Below, piece after piece: positions 6,691-13,690 of a DNA stretch of 64,000 bases. Under the pieces are notes generated by a model. The model did no database searches. It was given only the letters and a program-made list of their open reading frames with translations, and was not told the origin of the DNA. Within the stretch, counting starts at the first letter, position 1; the number at the start of each line of letters is the position of its first letter. The translations under genes and the position numbers were made by a program. The stretch covers positions 1 to 64,000 of the forward strand of contig JACFMQ010000012.1 in the NCBI GenBank assembly GCA_019455325.1, read 5' to 3'. Source of the DNA: Rhodocyclaceae bacterium. Its GTDB lineage: Bacteria > Pseudomonadota > Gammaproteobacteria > Burkholderiales > Rhodocyclaceae.

Positions 6691-7986
6691 TCAATCCTCC
6701 TCGCGCAGCTCGGGATCGATGTCGCCTGTGGTTGCGTCGAGCCTGGCCGGAACAGCCGACGCTTCGACACGCAACGGTGTCGGGCCTGCCTTCGGGTCGG
6801 CGATCACCGCGCCGGCGGCAAGCGCCGCTTGGTGTGCCGCGAGCATCTCACGGATGCCGATGCTCGCCGCGAAACCATAGCGATCTGCGAAATCCATCAC
6901 CTCGAGGATGCTGCCGGGCGGAACATAGACGTAGCCGTCCTTGTAGCGGGCACCCAGCAGGCACTTGGCCGGTGCGTAGAGGTCGTCGGTCTTCGACCAT
7001 TGGATTCGGCACCAGCCATCGTAGGCGCCGCCGACGGTCTTCGTCACCCATCGCGTTTGCTCTGGCGCAAAATCGCCACTGATCGCCTTGGCGTGCGCCT
7101 CGTCGTCGTGCAACCGCGCCATGAAGCCGGCGCCGATGATTCGGTGTGCAGTCTCGGCCATCCGGTCGATCGGCTCGCCGGTGGTGAGCCCCAACGTGCG
7201 CACCCAGTAGCGCTCGGCCCAGTGAAACCCCATGCCTCGCATCAGCAATCGAAAGTCCTCGCGCTTCTCGGCGAACGTCACGTGGAGTTCCTTGCCGGAG
7301 AATCGAATCTCGGCCACCTGCGGGGATTTCGGTGCTTCGGCCGGTTTGAGTAGAGCCTCCTCCTGGGCCGCATGCATGGCCTCGACCTCCCCTGTCGGCT
7401 GTGGCCTGGCCGCTTCGATGGCTGCATCGATATCGTCCGCCAAATTGAGGGCGATGGCGTCTATGGGCGTGTCGCGGTGGTCGATCCACCAGGAGGCACG
7501 TGTCTGCCGATTCATGATCTCGACGAGGCTCGCATAGCGCCTTGCCGAGCCGACGGCGCGCATCAGGCAATGGCATTGGCGGCGGACGAGTTCGCGGTCG
7601 TCGCCGCTGTCGATATTGTCAATCTCCCGCTTGATGTCCGCGCGGAGCGCTTCACACTGCTCGGCATTCAGGGATTCCACGTGCTCTAGCGACTGCATCA
7701 TGTCGATCAGCTTGCCGAACATTCTGACGCGGGCCATTTTGCCGAGGCGGATGGTTTCCGCCCAAGCAACTTGCCGCTCGCTGCCGGTCAGTGCTGGCAG
7801 CCCGGCCTCCGTATTGATCGCTGCTGCGGCGGAGCTTTGCGTCGCGCGATTCTTGGCCTCGCAGTCCGCGCAAATATGCCTCTGGGCCTGATGCCAGGCG
7901 GCCCGACGGTCCGCTTCAGACCGGTTGCGGCCGACAACGACAACCGAGTTGCCGCAGTCAGCGCATTCGAACAGTGCCTTTGCCAT
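6691..7986 (-). CDS. Zinc-ribbon phage protein of unknown function
   Basis: The 431-residue protein starts at the ATG one base after the stop of the preceding gene. An N-terminal four-cysteine zinc ribbon is clear (C8-x2-C11, C39-x2-C42). The middle (about 60-200) is helical and charged. From about residue 225 a domain begins with RFSGKELHVTFAEK and continues with FHWAERYWVR. Its spacing vaguely recalls the HARP domain that precedes some SNF2 helicases, but I cannot establish this. The last part has YVYVPPGSILEVMDFADRYG. It lies two cistrons before the SNF2 gene. A role in binding nucleic acid is plausible from the zinc ribbon. Confidence 0.7.
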   Translation of the reverse strand: MAKALFECADCGNSVVVVGRNRSEADRRAAWHQAQRHICADCEAKNRATQSSAAAAINTEAGLPALTGSERQVAWAETIRLGKMARVRMFGKLIDMMQSLEHVESLNAEQCEALRADIKREIDNIDSGDDRELVRRQCHCLMRAVGSARRYASLVEIMNRQTRASWWIDHRDTPIDAIALNLADDIDAAIEAARPQPTGEVEAMHAAQEEALLKPAEAPKSPQVAEIRFSGKELHVTFAEKREDFRLLMRGMGFHWAERYWVRTLGLTTGEPIDRMAETAHRIIGAGFMARLHDDEAHAKAISGDFAPEQTRWVTKTVGGAYDGWCRIQWSKTDDLYAPAKCLLGARYKDGYVYVPPGSILEVMDFADRYGFAASIGIREMLAAHQAALAAGAVIADPKAGPTPLRVEASAVPARLDATTGDIDPELREED

Positions 7987-7987
7987 A

Positions 7988-8296
7988 TCAGTAGTCCGCT
8001 TCAACGATGATGCGAAATATGATCGGCGAGCCATCGTGCGTGCGGCCGCTATGGTCGGCATCGGCGCCGCTCAGTTCGCGGCGGTCCCACCAGTCCGCTC
8101 CGAGCTTTGCACCGATTTTCCGCGCCGTGGCGATGGCTTCCTCGGCAGTGGCAACGCCTTGGCCACTGGCGGGGGTGATGTCGCGGATGATGCGGGAGGA
8201 TTCTTCCGGCGTTGCGCAGCCGCCCGCTTGAGGCTGTGACTGCGCGACAACGATGGATTCGATGCCGTGGTGGCTGTAGTGGTAGAGCCTGAACAT
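7988..8296 (-). CDS. Unrecognised phage protein, first gene of the leftward operon
   Basis: The 102-residue protein begins at the ATG at 8296, preceded by GGAG at a good distance. It opens with FRLYHYSHHGIESIVVAQ, a beta-like start, and has a helical centre rich in Ala (TAEEAIATARKIGAKLGADWW). The C-terminal DGSPIIFRIIVEADY forms a possible closing strand. No catalytic motif or membrane segment is visible. Its start lies roughly 60 bases after the predicted transcription start, so it is the first cistron of the ten-gene block. Confidence 0.65.
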   Translation of the reverse strand: MFRLYHYSHHGIESIVVAQSQPQAGGCATPEESSRIIRDITPASGQGVATAEEAIATARKIGAKLGADWWDRRELSGADADHSGRTHDGSPIIFRIIVEADY

Positions 8297-8336
8297 TTTG
8301 ATCTCCTCAGAGAGCCTGCTACCGGCTGGCGTCGGC

Positions 8337-8389
8337 GGAGTTGGTCAACTCCGTGAATCGGATACTATCCGACTAGATAATATAGTCAA
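8337..8389 (-). promoter_or_regulatory. Sigma70-like promoter with three operator-like dyads
   Basis: Reading leftward, TTGACT (8384-8389) and TAGTAT (8362-8367) are 16 bases apart, a strong sigma70 match. Three perfect inverted repeats surround it. GACTA-N7-TAGTC (8371-8387) lies over the -35 and spacer. CGGATA-C-TATCCG (8359-8371) covers the -10. GGAGTTG-GT-CAACTCC (8337-8352) lies at and just after the likely start of transcription. The spacer is AT-rich in an otherwise GC-rich region. The layout fits a phage early promoter under repressor control. The binding protein is unknown; the HTH protein at 1687-1896 is one candidate. Confidence 0.78.
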
Positions 8390-8516
8390 GCGTTTAAAGA
8401 AAAATAGTGCCGTCGGCATGCTCGGGGGGGGGCGGGCAGGTGCGAGGGAGACTGAAGAGTGGGTCTGAATTGGGGGAGCCGCAGTAATTCCGCAGTAGCG
8501 CCGGCGCCTGAAAAGC

Positions 8517-8543
8517 AGAAAGCCCCAACTAGTGGGGCTTTCT
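8517..8543 (-). terminator. Rho-independent terminator behind tRNA-Ser
   Basis: AGAAAGCCCCA (8517-8527) pairs perfectly with TGGGGCTTTCT (8533-8543) around a 5-base loop. In the direction of the tRNA the stem ends in TTTCT and runs into TGCTTTTC. It lies 14 bases beyond the CCA end of tRNA-Ser and marks the last chromosomal element recognised before the prophage sequence. Confidence 0.8.
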
Positions 8544-8556
8544 GTGGTGTTTCCGC

Positions 8557-8650
8557 TGGCGGAGACGGAGGGATTCGAACCCTCGATACGAGTTTTAGCC
8601 CGTATGCTCCCTTAGCAGGGGAGTGCCTTCGACCTCTCGGCCACGTCTCC
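8557..8650 (-). tRNA. tRNA-Ser (GCU anticodon)
   Basis: The 94-base gene has acceptor stem GGAGACG/CGTCTCC, discriminator G and encoded CCA at the 3' end. The anticodon stem CTCCC/GGGAG closes a loop CTGCTAA with anticodon GCT, and the long variable arm is typical of class II tRNA-Ser. Its 3' end points toward the prophage, the usual orientation for integration at a tRNA gene. The gene is intact. Confidence 0.96.
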
Positions 8651-8694
8651 GTGAAGGGCGCGATGATAGCCGTTTCACCTCGCCCGGTCAAACC

Positions 8695-8720
8695 GGAAGC
8701 CGCGCCGGAGCGCGGCTTCC
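8695..8720 (-). terminator. Hairpin downstream of lysC
   Basis: GGAAGCCGCGC (8695-8705) pairs perfectly with GCGCGGCTTCC (8710-8720) around CGGA. It lies 8 bases after the lysC stop codon. The T-tract that follows is weak (GGTTTG), so it may act as a terminator or a 3'-end stabiliser. Confidence 0.65.
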
Positions 8721-8727
8721 CTGCGTA

Positions 8728-9954
8728 TCAGACCTGCTGGTCGAGGCCGAAGGTCTTGTGCAGCACGCGCACGGCGAGCTCCAGATATTTCTCGTCGACG
8801 ACGACGGAAATCTTGATCTCGGAAGTCGAGATCATCTGGATGTTGATGCCTTCCTCGGCCAGCGCGCGGAACATCTGGCTGGCGACGCCCGGGTGCGAGC
8901 GCATACCGACGCCGACGGCGGAGACCTTGCAGATCTTGTTGTCGCCGACGATCTCGCGCGCGCCGATATGGCTCTTGACGCTTTCGAGCACGCCGAACGC
9001 CTTGTTGTACTCGCTGCGGTTCACGGTGAAGGAGAAGTCGGTGGTGCCGTCGTGGCCGACGTTCTGGATGATCATGTCGACGTCGATGTTGGCGTCGGCG
9101 ATCGGGCCGAGGATCTGGTAGGCGATGCCGGGACGGTCGGGCACGCCGAGGACGGTGAGCTTGGCCTCGTCGCGGTTGAAGGCGATGCCGGAGATGATCG
9201 GTTGTTCCATGGACTTTTCTTCCTCAACGGTGATCAGCGTGCCTTCGCCCTCATCCTGGAAGCTGGAGAGCACGCGCAGTTTTACCTTGTACTTGCCGGC
9301 GAATTCGACCGAACGGATCTGCAGCACCTTCGAGCCGAGGCTGGCCATTTCCAGCATTTCCTCGAAGGTGACGCTGTCGAGCTTGCGCGCTTCCGGGACG
9401 ATGCGCGGGTCGGTGGTGTAGACGCCGTCGACGTCGGTGTAGATCTGGCACTCGTCGGCCTTCAGCGCGGCGGCCAGCGCGACGGCGGAGGTGTCCGAGC
9501 CGCCGCGGCCGAGCGTCGTGATGTTGCCGTTCTCGTCGGCGCCCTGGAAGCCGGCGACGACGACGACATGGCCCTCGGCGAGGTCCTTGCGGATCCTCTC
9601 GTCGTCGATCTGCAGGATGCGCGCCTTGGTGAAGGTGCTGTCGGTCAGCACGCGCACCTGCGGGCCGGTGTAGCTCTTGGCCTTGCAGCCCTCCTGCATG
9701 ATGGCCATCGACAGCAGGCCGATGGTCACCTGTTCGCCGGTGGCGGCGATAACGTCCAGTTCGCGCGCATCCGGGGTGGGCATGATTTCCTTGGCCAGGG
9801 CGATCAGGCGGTTGGTCTCGCCCGACATGGCCGACGGCACGACGACGACGTCGTGCCCCATGGCTTTCCAGCGCGCCACGCGCTTGGCGACATTCCTGAT
9901 GCGCTCGGTCGAACCGACCGAGGTGCCGCCGTATTTCTGAACTATCAGCGCCAT
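8728..9954 (-). CDS. lysC: Aspartate kinase
   Basis: The 408-residue protein begins with MALIVQKYGGTSVG, the kinase signature KYGGTS, and carries GRGGSDTSA and TDVDGVYTTDPR of the amino-acid kinase fold. Two ACT domains follow (about residues 270-400), ending in the usual ISTSEIKISVVV strand. Length and form match the single-function, lysine/threonine-sensitive aspartokinases of betaproteobacteria. It phosphorylates aspartate in the first step to lysine, threonine, methionine and diaminopimelate. It is a single gene between tRNA-Ser and an HTH gene. Confidence 0.97.
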   Translation of the reverse strand: MALIVQKYGGTSVGSTERIRNVAKRVARWKAMGHDVVVVPSAMSGETNRLIALAKEIMPTPDARELDVIAATGEQVTIGLLSMAIMQEGCKAKSYTGPQVRVLTDSTFTKARILQIDDERIRKDLAEGHVVVVAGFQGADENGNITTLGRGGSDTSAVALAAALKADECQIYTDVDGVYTTDPRIVPEARKLDSVTFEEMLEMASLGSKVLQIRSVEFAGKYKVKLRVLSSFQDEGEGTLITVEEEKSMEQPIISGIAFNRDEAKLTVLGVPDRPGIAYQILGPIADANIDVDMIIQNVGHDGTTDFSFTVNRSEYNKAFGVLESVKSHIGAREIVGDNKICKVSAVGVGMRSHPGVASQMFRALAEEGINIQMISTSEIKISVVVDEKYLELAVRVLHKTFGLDQQV

Positions 9955-10075
9955 TGGTGATCCAGGGTTCGTGAAAAGCCAGGATTCTAGCGCATGACGC
10001 GCTTGAAAAGTAAGGTGCCTCGGCCCGCGGGCGGGGGCGGGCGACGGCGTCCGAATGACGCCGTGGTGATGTTGC

Positions 10076-10103
10076 TTGCAAATATATCTATTTGGCCTAT
10101 ACT
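10076..10103 (+). promoter_or_regulatory. Promoter of the HTH gene
   Basis: TTGCAA (10076-10081) and TATACT (10098-10103) are 16 bases apart in an AT-rich patch. The HTH gene starts about 100 bases downstream, so its mRNA would have a leader of roughly 90 bases that includes the GTCATATG repeat pair. Confidence 0.6.
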
Positions 10104-10121
10104 GCGTGACGTATTACTAAA

Positions 10122-10143
10122 GTCATATGCGTAAGGTCATATG
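10122..10143 (+). repeat. Tandem GTCATATG repeat, possible operator
   Basis: GTCATATG occurs at 10122-10129 and again at 10136-10143, a period of 14 bases. Each copy contains the palindrome CATATG. The repeats lie just after the predicted transcription start of the HTH gene, where autorepression would be effective. The binding factor is not known. Confidence 0.5.
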
Positions 10144-10202
10144 GCGCGCCGGGAGTCACCCCTCCCTTCCTTCTTAAATAACGTTAGCGAGAGGACAGTC
10201 TC

Positions 10203-10508
10203 ATGAGCAACGTCAAGGCCATCGAAAAGATCGAACCCCGTGAAATCCGCCGCAAGCTCGGCCTCAACCAGCAACAGTTCTGGTCGAAGATCGGCGTCAC
10301 GCAGAGCGGCGGCTCCCGCTACGAGAGCGGCCGCAACATGCCGAAGCCGGTGCGCGAGCTGCTGCGCCTGGTGCACGTCGAGCAGGTCGATATCCAGCGC
10401 ATCAAGCGCGAGGACGTGGAAGTGATCGACTACCTGAAGAGCCAGGAGCCTGAACTGCTGAAGACGCTGCGCAAGGCGGCCAAGACGAAGGCGAAGAAGG
10501 CGGCCTGA
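10203..10508 (+). CDS. XRE-like helix-turn-helix regulator
   Basis: The 101-residue protein has an N-terminal HTH: EIRRKLGLNQQQFWSKIG, then VTQSGGSRYESGRNMPKPV, which fits helices 1-4 of a Cro/CI-type domain at residues 13-50. The C-terminal part is helical and ends in a lysine/alanine tail (KTKAKKAA) likely to contact DNA non-specifically. The start has GAGAGGAC upstream. It stands alone between lysC (divergent) and a convergent radical SAM gene. Its target is unknown; the direct repeat in its own leader suggests autoregulation. Confidence 0.82.
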   Translation: MSNVKAIEKIEPREIRRKLGLNQQQFWSKIGVTQSGGSRYESGRNMPKPVRELLRLVHVEQVDIQRIKREDVEVIDYLKSQEPELLKTLRKAAKTKAKKAA

Positions 10509-10551
10509 CCGCCCCAGGCGGCTGGCCGGAGTCCATCCCCGGGGCTGTCCC

Positions 10552-11385
10552 TCAGGGATTGAGGCTGACCTCGACGCCGTGCGCGGCGATGCGCGCGGCG
10601 AAGGCCGCCATCCGGTCCGCCGAGATTCGGCCGAGGCGCGAGGCTTCGGGCTGAAGCGAAGGGCGTGCGAGTCCGTACAGGTGCACGCCCCTGATTTTTC
10701 CGCGCACCGCCGCGACGAGGGCCAGGTAGGCGACTTCCTCCTCCTCGTCCGGCGCCTTGTCGTCCATGGCGAACCAGCACGTCTGTACCCAGGTCGGCGC
10801 CAGCCCGGTGCAGGCGTGCAGGTTGGCGAGCGTCCGTTCGGGGGTGAGCGGCACCTTGTTCACCGCCGCGATGCCTGTGTGCGTCGCCCGGTCGACCTTG
10901 AACCAGACCTCGCCGCCGTGCGCGCCGATCCGCCGGATGCCTTCGCGGACCGCGGCGCGATGCAGCAGGCTGCCGTTGGTGATCAGCCGCAGCTTCACCG
11001 CCGCCGGCAGGTGCAGGTCGTTCATGACGCGGACCGCGCGGGCGACCGCCTCGGGAAATTCCGCGGCGCTGGTCGGTTCGCCGTTGCCCGAGAAGGCGAC
11101 GTCCATCAGCGAGCGGGCGCCTTCCGGCACTTCCCGCACCATGAAGTCGCCGTGTACGATGTCGTCGAGCAGGGCGACTAGTTCCGCCTCCATCTGCGCC
11201 AGATCGATCGGCGGCGGGCCGCCGCGCGTGAGTTCCGGAACCTGGCAGTAGACGCAGGCCCAGTTGCAGGCATTGTTCGGATTGAGGTTGATGCCGACCG
11301 AGACGCCGCCGGCCCGGCGCGAAACGACCGGGTAGACGTAGCGGAAGCCGGCGTGGTCGCGGCGATGGTCGGTGACGGTGAGCAT
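10552..11385 (-). CDS. Radical SAM protein
   Basis: The 277-residue protein has the iron-sulfur motif CNWACVYC (CxxxCxxC), followed by FSGNGEPTSA, which is the GGE-like SAM-binding loop. I chose the ATG at 11385 because the longer frame runs through the queD promoter. It is divergent from queD with about 75 bases between the starts. It is longer than QueE (about 210 residues) and resembles general COG0731-type radical SAM proteins. The substrate is unknown; a link to queuosine synthesis is suggested only by position. Confidence 0.82.
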   Translation of the reverse strand: MLTVTDHRRDHAGFRYVYPVVSRRAGGVSVGINLNPNNACNWACVYCQVPELTRGGPPPIDLAQMEAELVALLDDIVHGDFMVREVPEGARSLMDVAFSGNGEPTSAAEFPEAVARAVRVMNDLHLPAAVKLRLITNGSLLHRAAVREGIRRIGAHGGEVWFKVDRATHTGIAAVNKVPLTPERTLANLHACTGLAPTWVQTCWFAMDDKAPDEEEEVAYLALVAAVRGKIRGVHLYGLARPSLQPEASRLGRISADRMAAFAARIAAHGVEVSLNP

Positions 11386-11427
11386 GGTTCGGTGCGGGCT
11401 GCGGAGAGAGGCGCTCGGCCCCGATGA

Positions 11428-11433
11428 TATAAT
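11428..11433 (+). promoter_or_regulatory. Likely -10 box of queD
   Basis: A consensus TATAAT lies 28 bases before the queD start codon. I see no good -35 at the standard distance, so this is a partial prediction. Confidence 0.5.
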
Positions 11434-11461
11434 CCTTCCCCGCTTTCCACACGGCTTTCGC

Positions 11462-11905
11462 ATGTTCATCACCCGCCGCCTCGAATTCGACGCCGGTCAC
11501 CGCATTCCCGATCACAAGAGCCAGTGCCGGCATCTGCACGGGCACCGCTACGCGATCGAGATCACGCTGTCGGGCGACATCATCCGCCGCGACGGCGACG
11601 CGGCCAACGGCATGGTGATGGATTTTTCGGAGGTGAAGGCGTTGGCGAAGCTGCACGTCGTCGACGTCTGGGACCACGCCTTCCTCGTTTACGCCGGCGA
11701 CACGCAGGTGCTCGACTTCCTGCGCAGCCTGCCCGGCCACCGCACGGTCGTCCTCGACAGCGTGCCGACCGCCGAGAACCTCGCCGAGACGGCCTTCCGC
11801 ATCCTCGATCCGGTCTACCGCGACACCTACGGCAACCACCTCCGCCTCGAGCGCGTGCGCATCTACGAGACGCCGAACTGCTGGGCTGATGCTATCCGCG
11901 CCTAG
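11462..11905 (+). CDS. queD: 6-carboxytetrahydropterin synthase
   Basis: The 147-residue protein has the PTPS-fold signature. FDAGHRIP and CRHLHGHRY supply the zinc-binding histidines and the catalytic cysteine region. WDHAFLVY and the PTAENLAE segment supply the remaining active-site residues. It converts dihydroneopterin triphosphate to 6-carboxytetrahydropterin, the first committed step to preQ0 and queuosine. The start is an ATG without a strong SD. No other queuosine gene is next to it except the divergent radical SAM gene. Confidence 0.92.
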   Translation: MFITRRLEFDAGHRIPDHKSQCRHLHGHRYAIEITLSGDIIRRDGDAANGMVMDFSEVKALAKLHVVDVWDHAFLVYAGDTQVLDFLRSLPGHRTVVLDSVPTAENLAETAFRILDPVYRDTYGNHLRLERVRIYETPNCWADAIRA

Positions 11906-12041
11906 CTGGGCAGCGTCGTGTGCAGGCAGCTCCGTATTCCGGGGCCGCCACGCGGGCAAGGGCGGTGTCGCCCCGGCGGTGAGCCTGGCCTATCTGCCGT
12001 TCGGCCGCCCCCAGCCTTGATCCATGCCGCCGCGTCGCCGA

Positions 12042-12257
12042 TCAGCCAGACGGCGGATCCGGTTCGGCAAGCGGGTCACGGCTTTCCTCCGGCGGGGCGT
12101 CGGCCGGCCGGGGCAGGCGGCCGGCCTTGCGCAGGGCGTCGCGCAGCACGTACTCGATCTGGGCGTTCAGCGAGCGCAGTTCGTCGTCGGCCCAGCGCTG
12201 CATGGCCGCGATGATCTGCGCGTTGATGCGCAGGGGATAGGCTTTCTTCTCGCTCAT
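12042..12257 (-). CDS. Arc-like small DNA-binding protein
   Basis: The 71-residue protein starts [20 protein letters not shown], which fits the ribbon of a ribbon-helix-helix fold, and continues with [21 protein letters not shown] as the two helices. The acidic/proline tail is probably disordered. Arc-like genes commonly follow SPFH-domain genes in this group, and here it follows the truncated SPFH gene by 18 bases. It may have regulated that pair. Confidence 0.8.
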   Translation of the reverse strand: MSEKKAYPLRINAQIIAAMQRWADDELRSLNAQIEYVLRDALRKAGRLPRPADAPPEESRDPLAEPDPPSG

Positions 12258-12275
12258 GCGCGGCGTGCGGCCCGC

Positions 12276-12782
12276 TCAGTACAGGCCGCCGGCATTGACC
12301 ACGGGTTGCGGCCCGCGATCGCCGCACAGCACCACCAGCAGGTTGCTCACCATCTGGGCCTTGCGTTCTTCGTCGAGGCGGACGGTACCGTGCTTTTCCA
12401 GCTCGGACAGGGCCATCTCGACCATGCCGACGGCGCCGGCGACGATGCGCGTGCGCGCGGCGATCACCGCGTTCGCCTGCTGGCGCTGCAGCATGGCCTG
12501 GGCGATTTCCGGCGCGTAGGCGAGGTGGCTGATGCGCGCCTCGATCACCCGCACCCCGGCCTTGCCCAGGCGCTCGGCGATCTGTTCCTGCAGGTGGTGG
12601 GAAATCTCCTGCGGATGGCTGCGCAGCGCCACCTGGCCGGCCTCTTCGGCATCGTAGGGATAGCTGGTGGCCATCGCGCGCAGCGCGGCCTTGGACTGGA
12701 TGTGCACGAAGCTCTCGTAGTCGTCGACGTTGTACATCGCCTTGATATCAACCCATGAGCAGGCATTCGAGGCAAGCAACAC
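12276..12782 (-). pseudogene. SPFH/Band 7 protein, N-terminally truncated remnant
   Basis: The frame covers the C-terminal half of an SPFH protein: [14 protein letters not shown], then [23 protein letters not shown] and [28 protein letters not shown]. Full-length members have about 280-300 residues with an N-terminal membrane helix; here only about 160 remain. Homology seems to begin near [10 protein letters not shown] (about 12745). The codons before it do not look like the family, and the frame is stopped further upstream. The simplest reading is a deletion that removed the promoter, membrane anchor and half of the SPFH domain. Confidence 0.75.
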
Positions 12783-12918
12783 CTGGTTACAGACTGAGCA
12801 GGAAGCGCATGCCGGCGCGTCCTATAATTTTTTCGAGCGCGCCAAGATTTTGCGGTTGCCGGCAAAATCAATCGGAAAACCGTAACCGCCATTGCCTGGC
12901 GAGAAACCGGAGGCTCTT

Positions 12919-13326
12919 ATGAAGTCGAAAGCCTTTCATCGCATCGCCGCCCTGCTGGCCTGCACCGTTCTGACAGCCTGCGCCGGCATCCCGGAAACGC
13001 CGCCGCCGAGCCTGTCCGAGCAACTGCTCAAACTCGGCTTCCGGCAGGGCGAGGCGATCGCCACGGTGCCGGGATTCTCGCTCTCCGGCTGGAATTACAT
13101 CGACGAGGAGCACATCGTGGTCGATAACGGCCCGGGCAGCGATTACCTGCTGACCTTCTCCTTCCCGTGCCGCGACCTGGCCTGGATGGACCGCATCGGC
13201 TATACCACGACCGCCGGTACCTTCGGGCGCATGGATAAAATCATCGGGCGCCACATGGGCATGCCGGTGAATTGCCTAGTCGCGGAGATTCACAAGCTGG
13301 AACGGGTCGAGCGGACGAAGCCGTAG
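12919..13326 (+). CDS. DUF6491-type lipoprotein
   Basis: The 135-residue protein begins at the ATG 6 bases after GGAGG; an ATG 27 bases earlier has no SD. The signal peptide ends in lipobox LTAC, giving a lipoprotein. The mature part has the pattern SGWNYIDEEHIVVD, FPCRDL and IGRHMGMPVNCLVAEI, with two cysteines likely to form a disulfide. This is the pattern of the short DUF6491 lipoproteins, whose role is unknown. A TATAAT at 12823-12828 may be part of its promoter. Confidence 0.75.
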   Translation: MKSKAFHRIAALLACTVLTACAGIPETPPPSLSEQLLKLGFRQGEAIATVPGFSLSGWNYIDEEHIVVDNGPGSDYLLTFSFPCRDLAWMDRIGYTTTAGTFGRMDKIIGRHMGMPVNCLVAEIHKLERVERTKP

Positions 13327-13366
13327 TTCGTCGCGGGCGCGCCGCAGCCGGAATCCGCCGAGCGGA

Positions 13367-13690
13367 TCAATCGGTGTCGGCGGGAAGCAGGAAGCGAAGC
13401 CCCCGGGGATGCCAGGCGAGCGCCAGCGCAACGATGATCGCGCCGAGAGAGAGGTACATCGCCCAAAGCAGGATCGCCATGCCGGTTTCCTCCGCCGACA
13501 GGCAGAGCGCCAGCGACAGGGCAAGCGACAGCGCGCCCTGCAAACGCAGCCGCCGCTGCCGGACCGGCGATAGTGGGGAGGATGGTTTCACCCGTTGCCA
13601 GTGCGCGCGCATCGCCAGCGCGATCCAGGCGAAACCGATGATGGAAGCGAAGCCGGAAGCGGCGATGATCAGCCGGTGGAGTTCATTCAT
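13367..13690 (-). CDS. DUF3325 membrane protein of an iron-uptake operon
   Basis: The 107-residue protein has three hydrophobic segments (about 6-26, 51-68 and 75-92) with a charged cytosolic loop between the first two. DUF3325 proteins accompany TonB receptors together with PepSY and DUF3649 proteins, as here. It overlaps the PepSY gene by 8 bases and closes the operon. The molecular role is unknown. Confidence 0.82.
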   Translation of the reverse strand: MNELHRLIIAASGFASIIGFAWIALAMRAHWQRVKPSSPLSPVRQRRLRLQGALSLALSLALCLSAEETGMAILLWAMYLSLGAIIVALALAWHPRGLRFLLPADTD

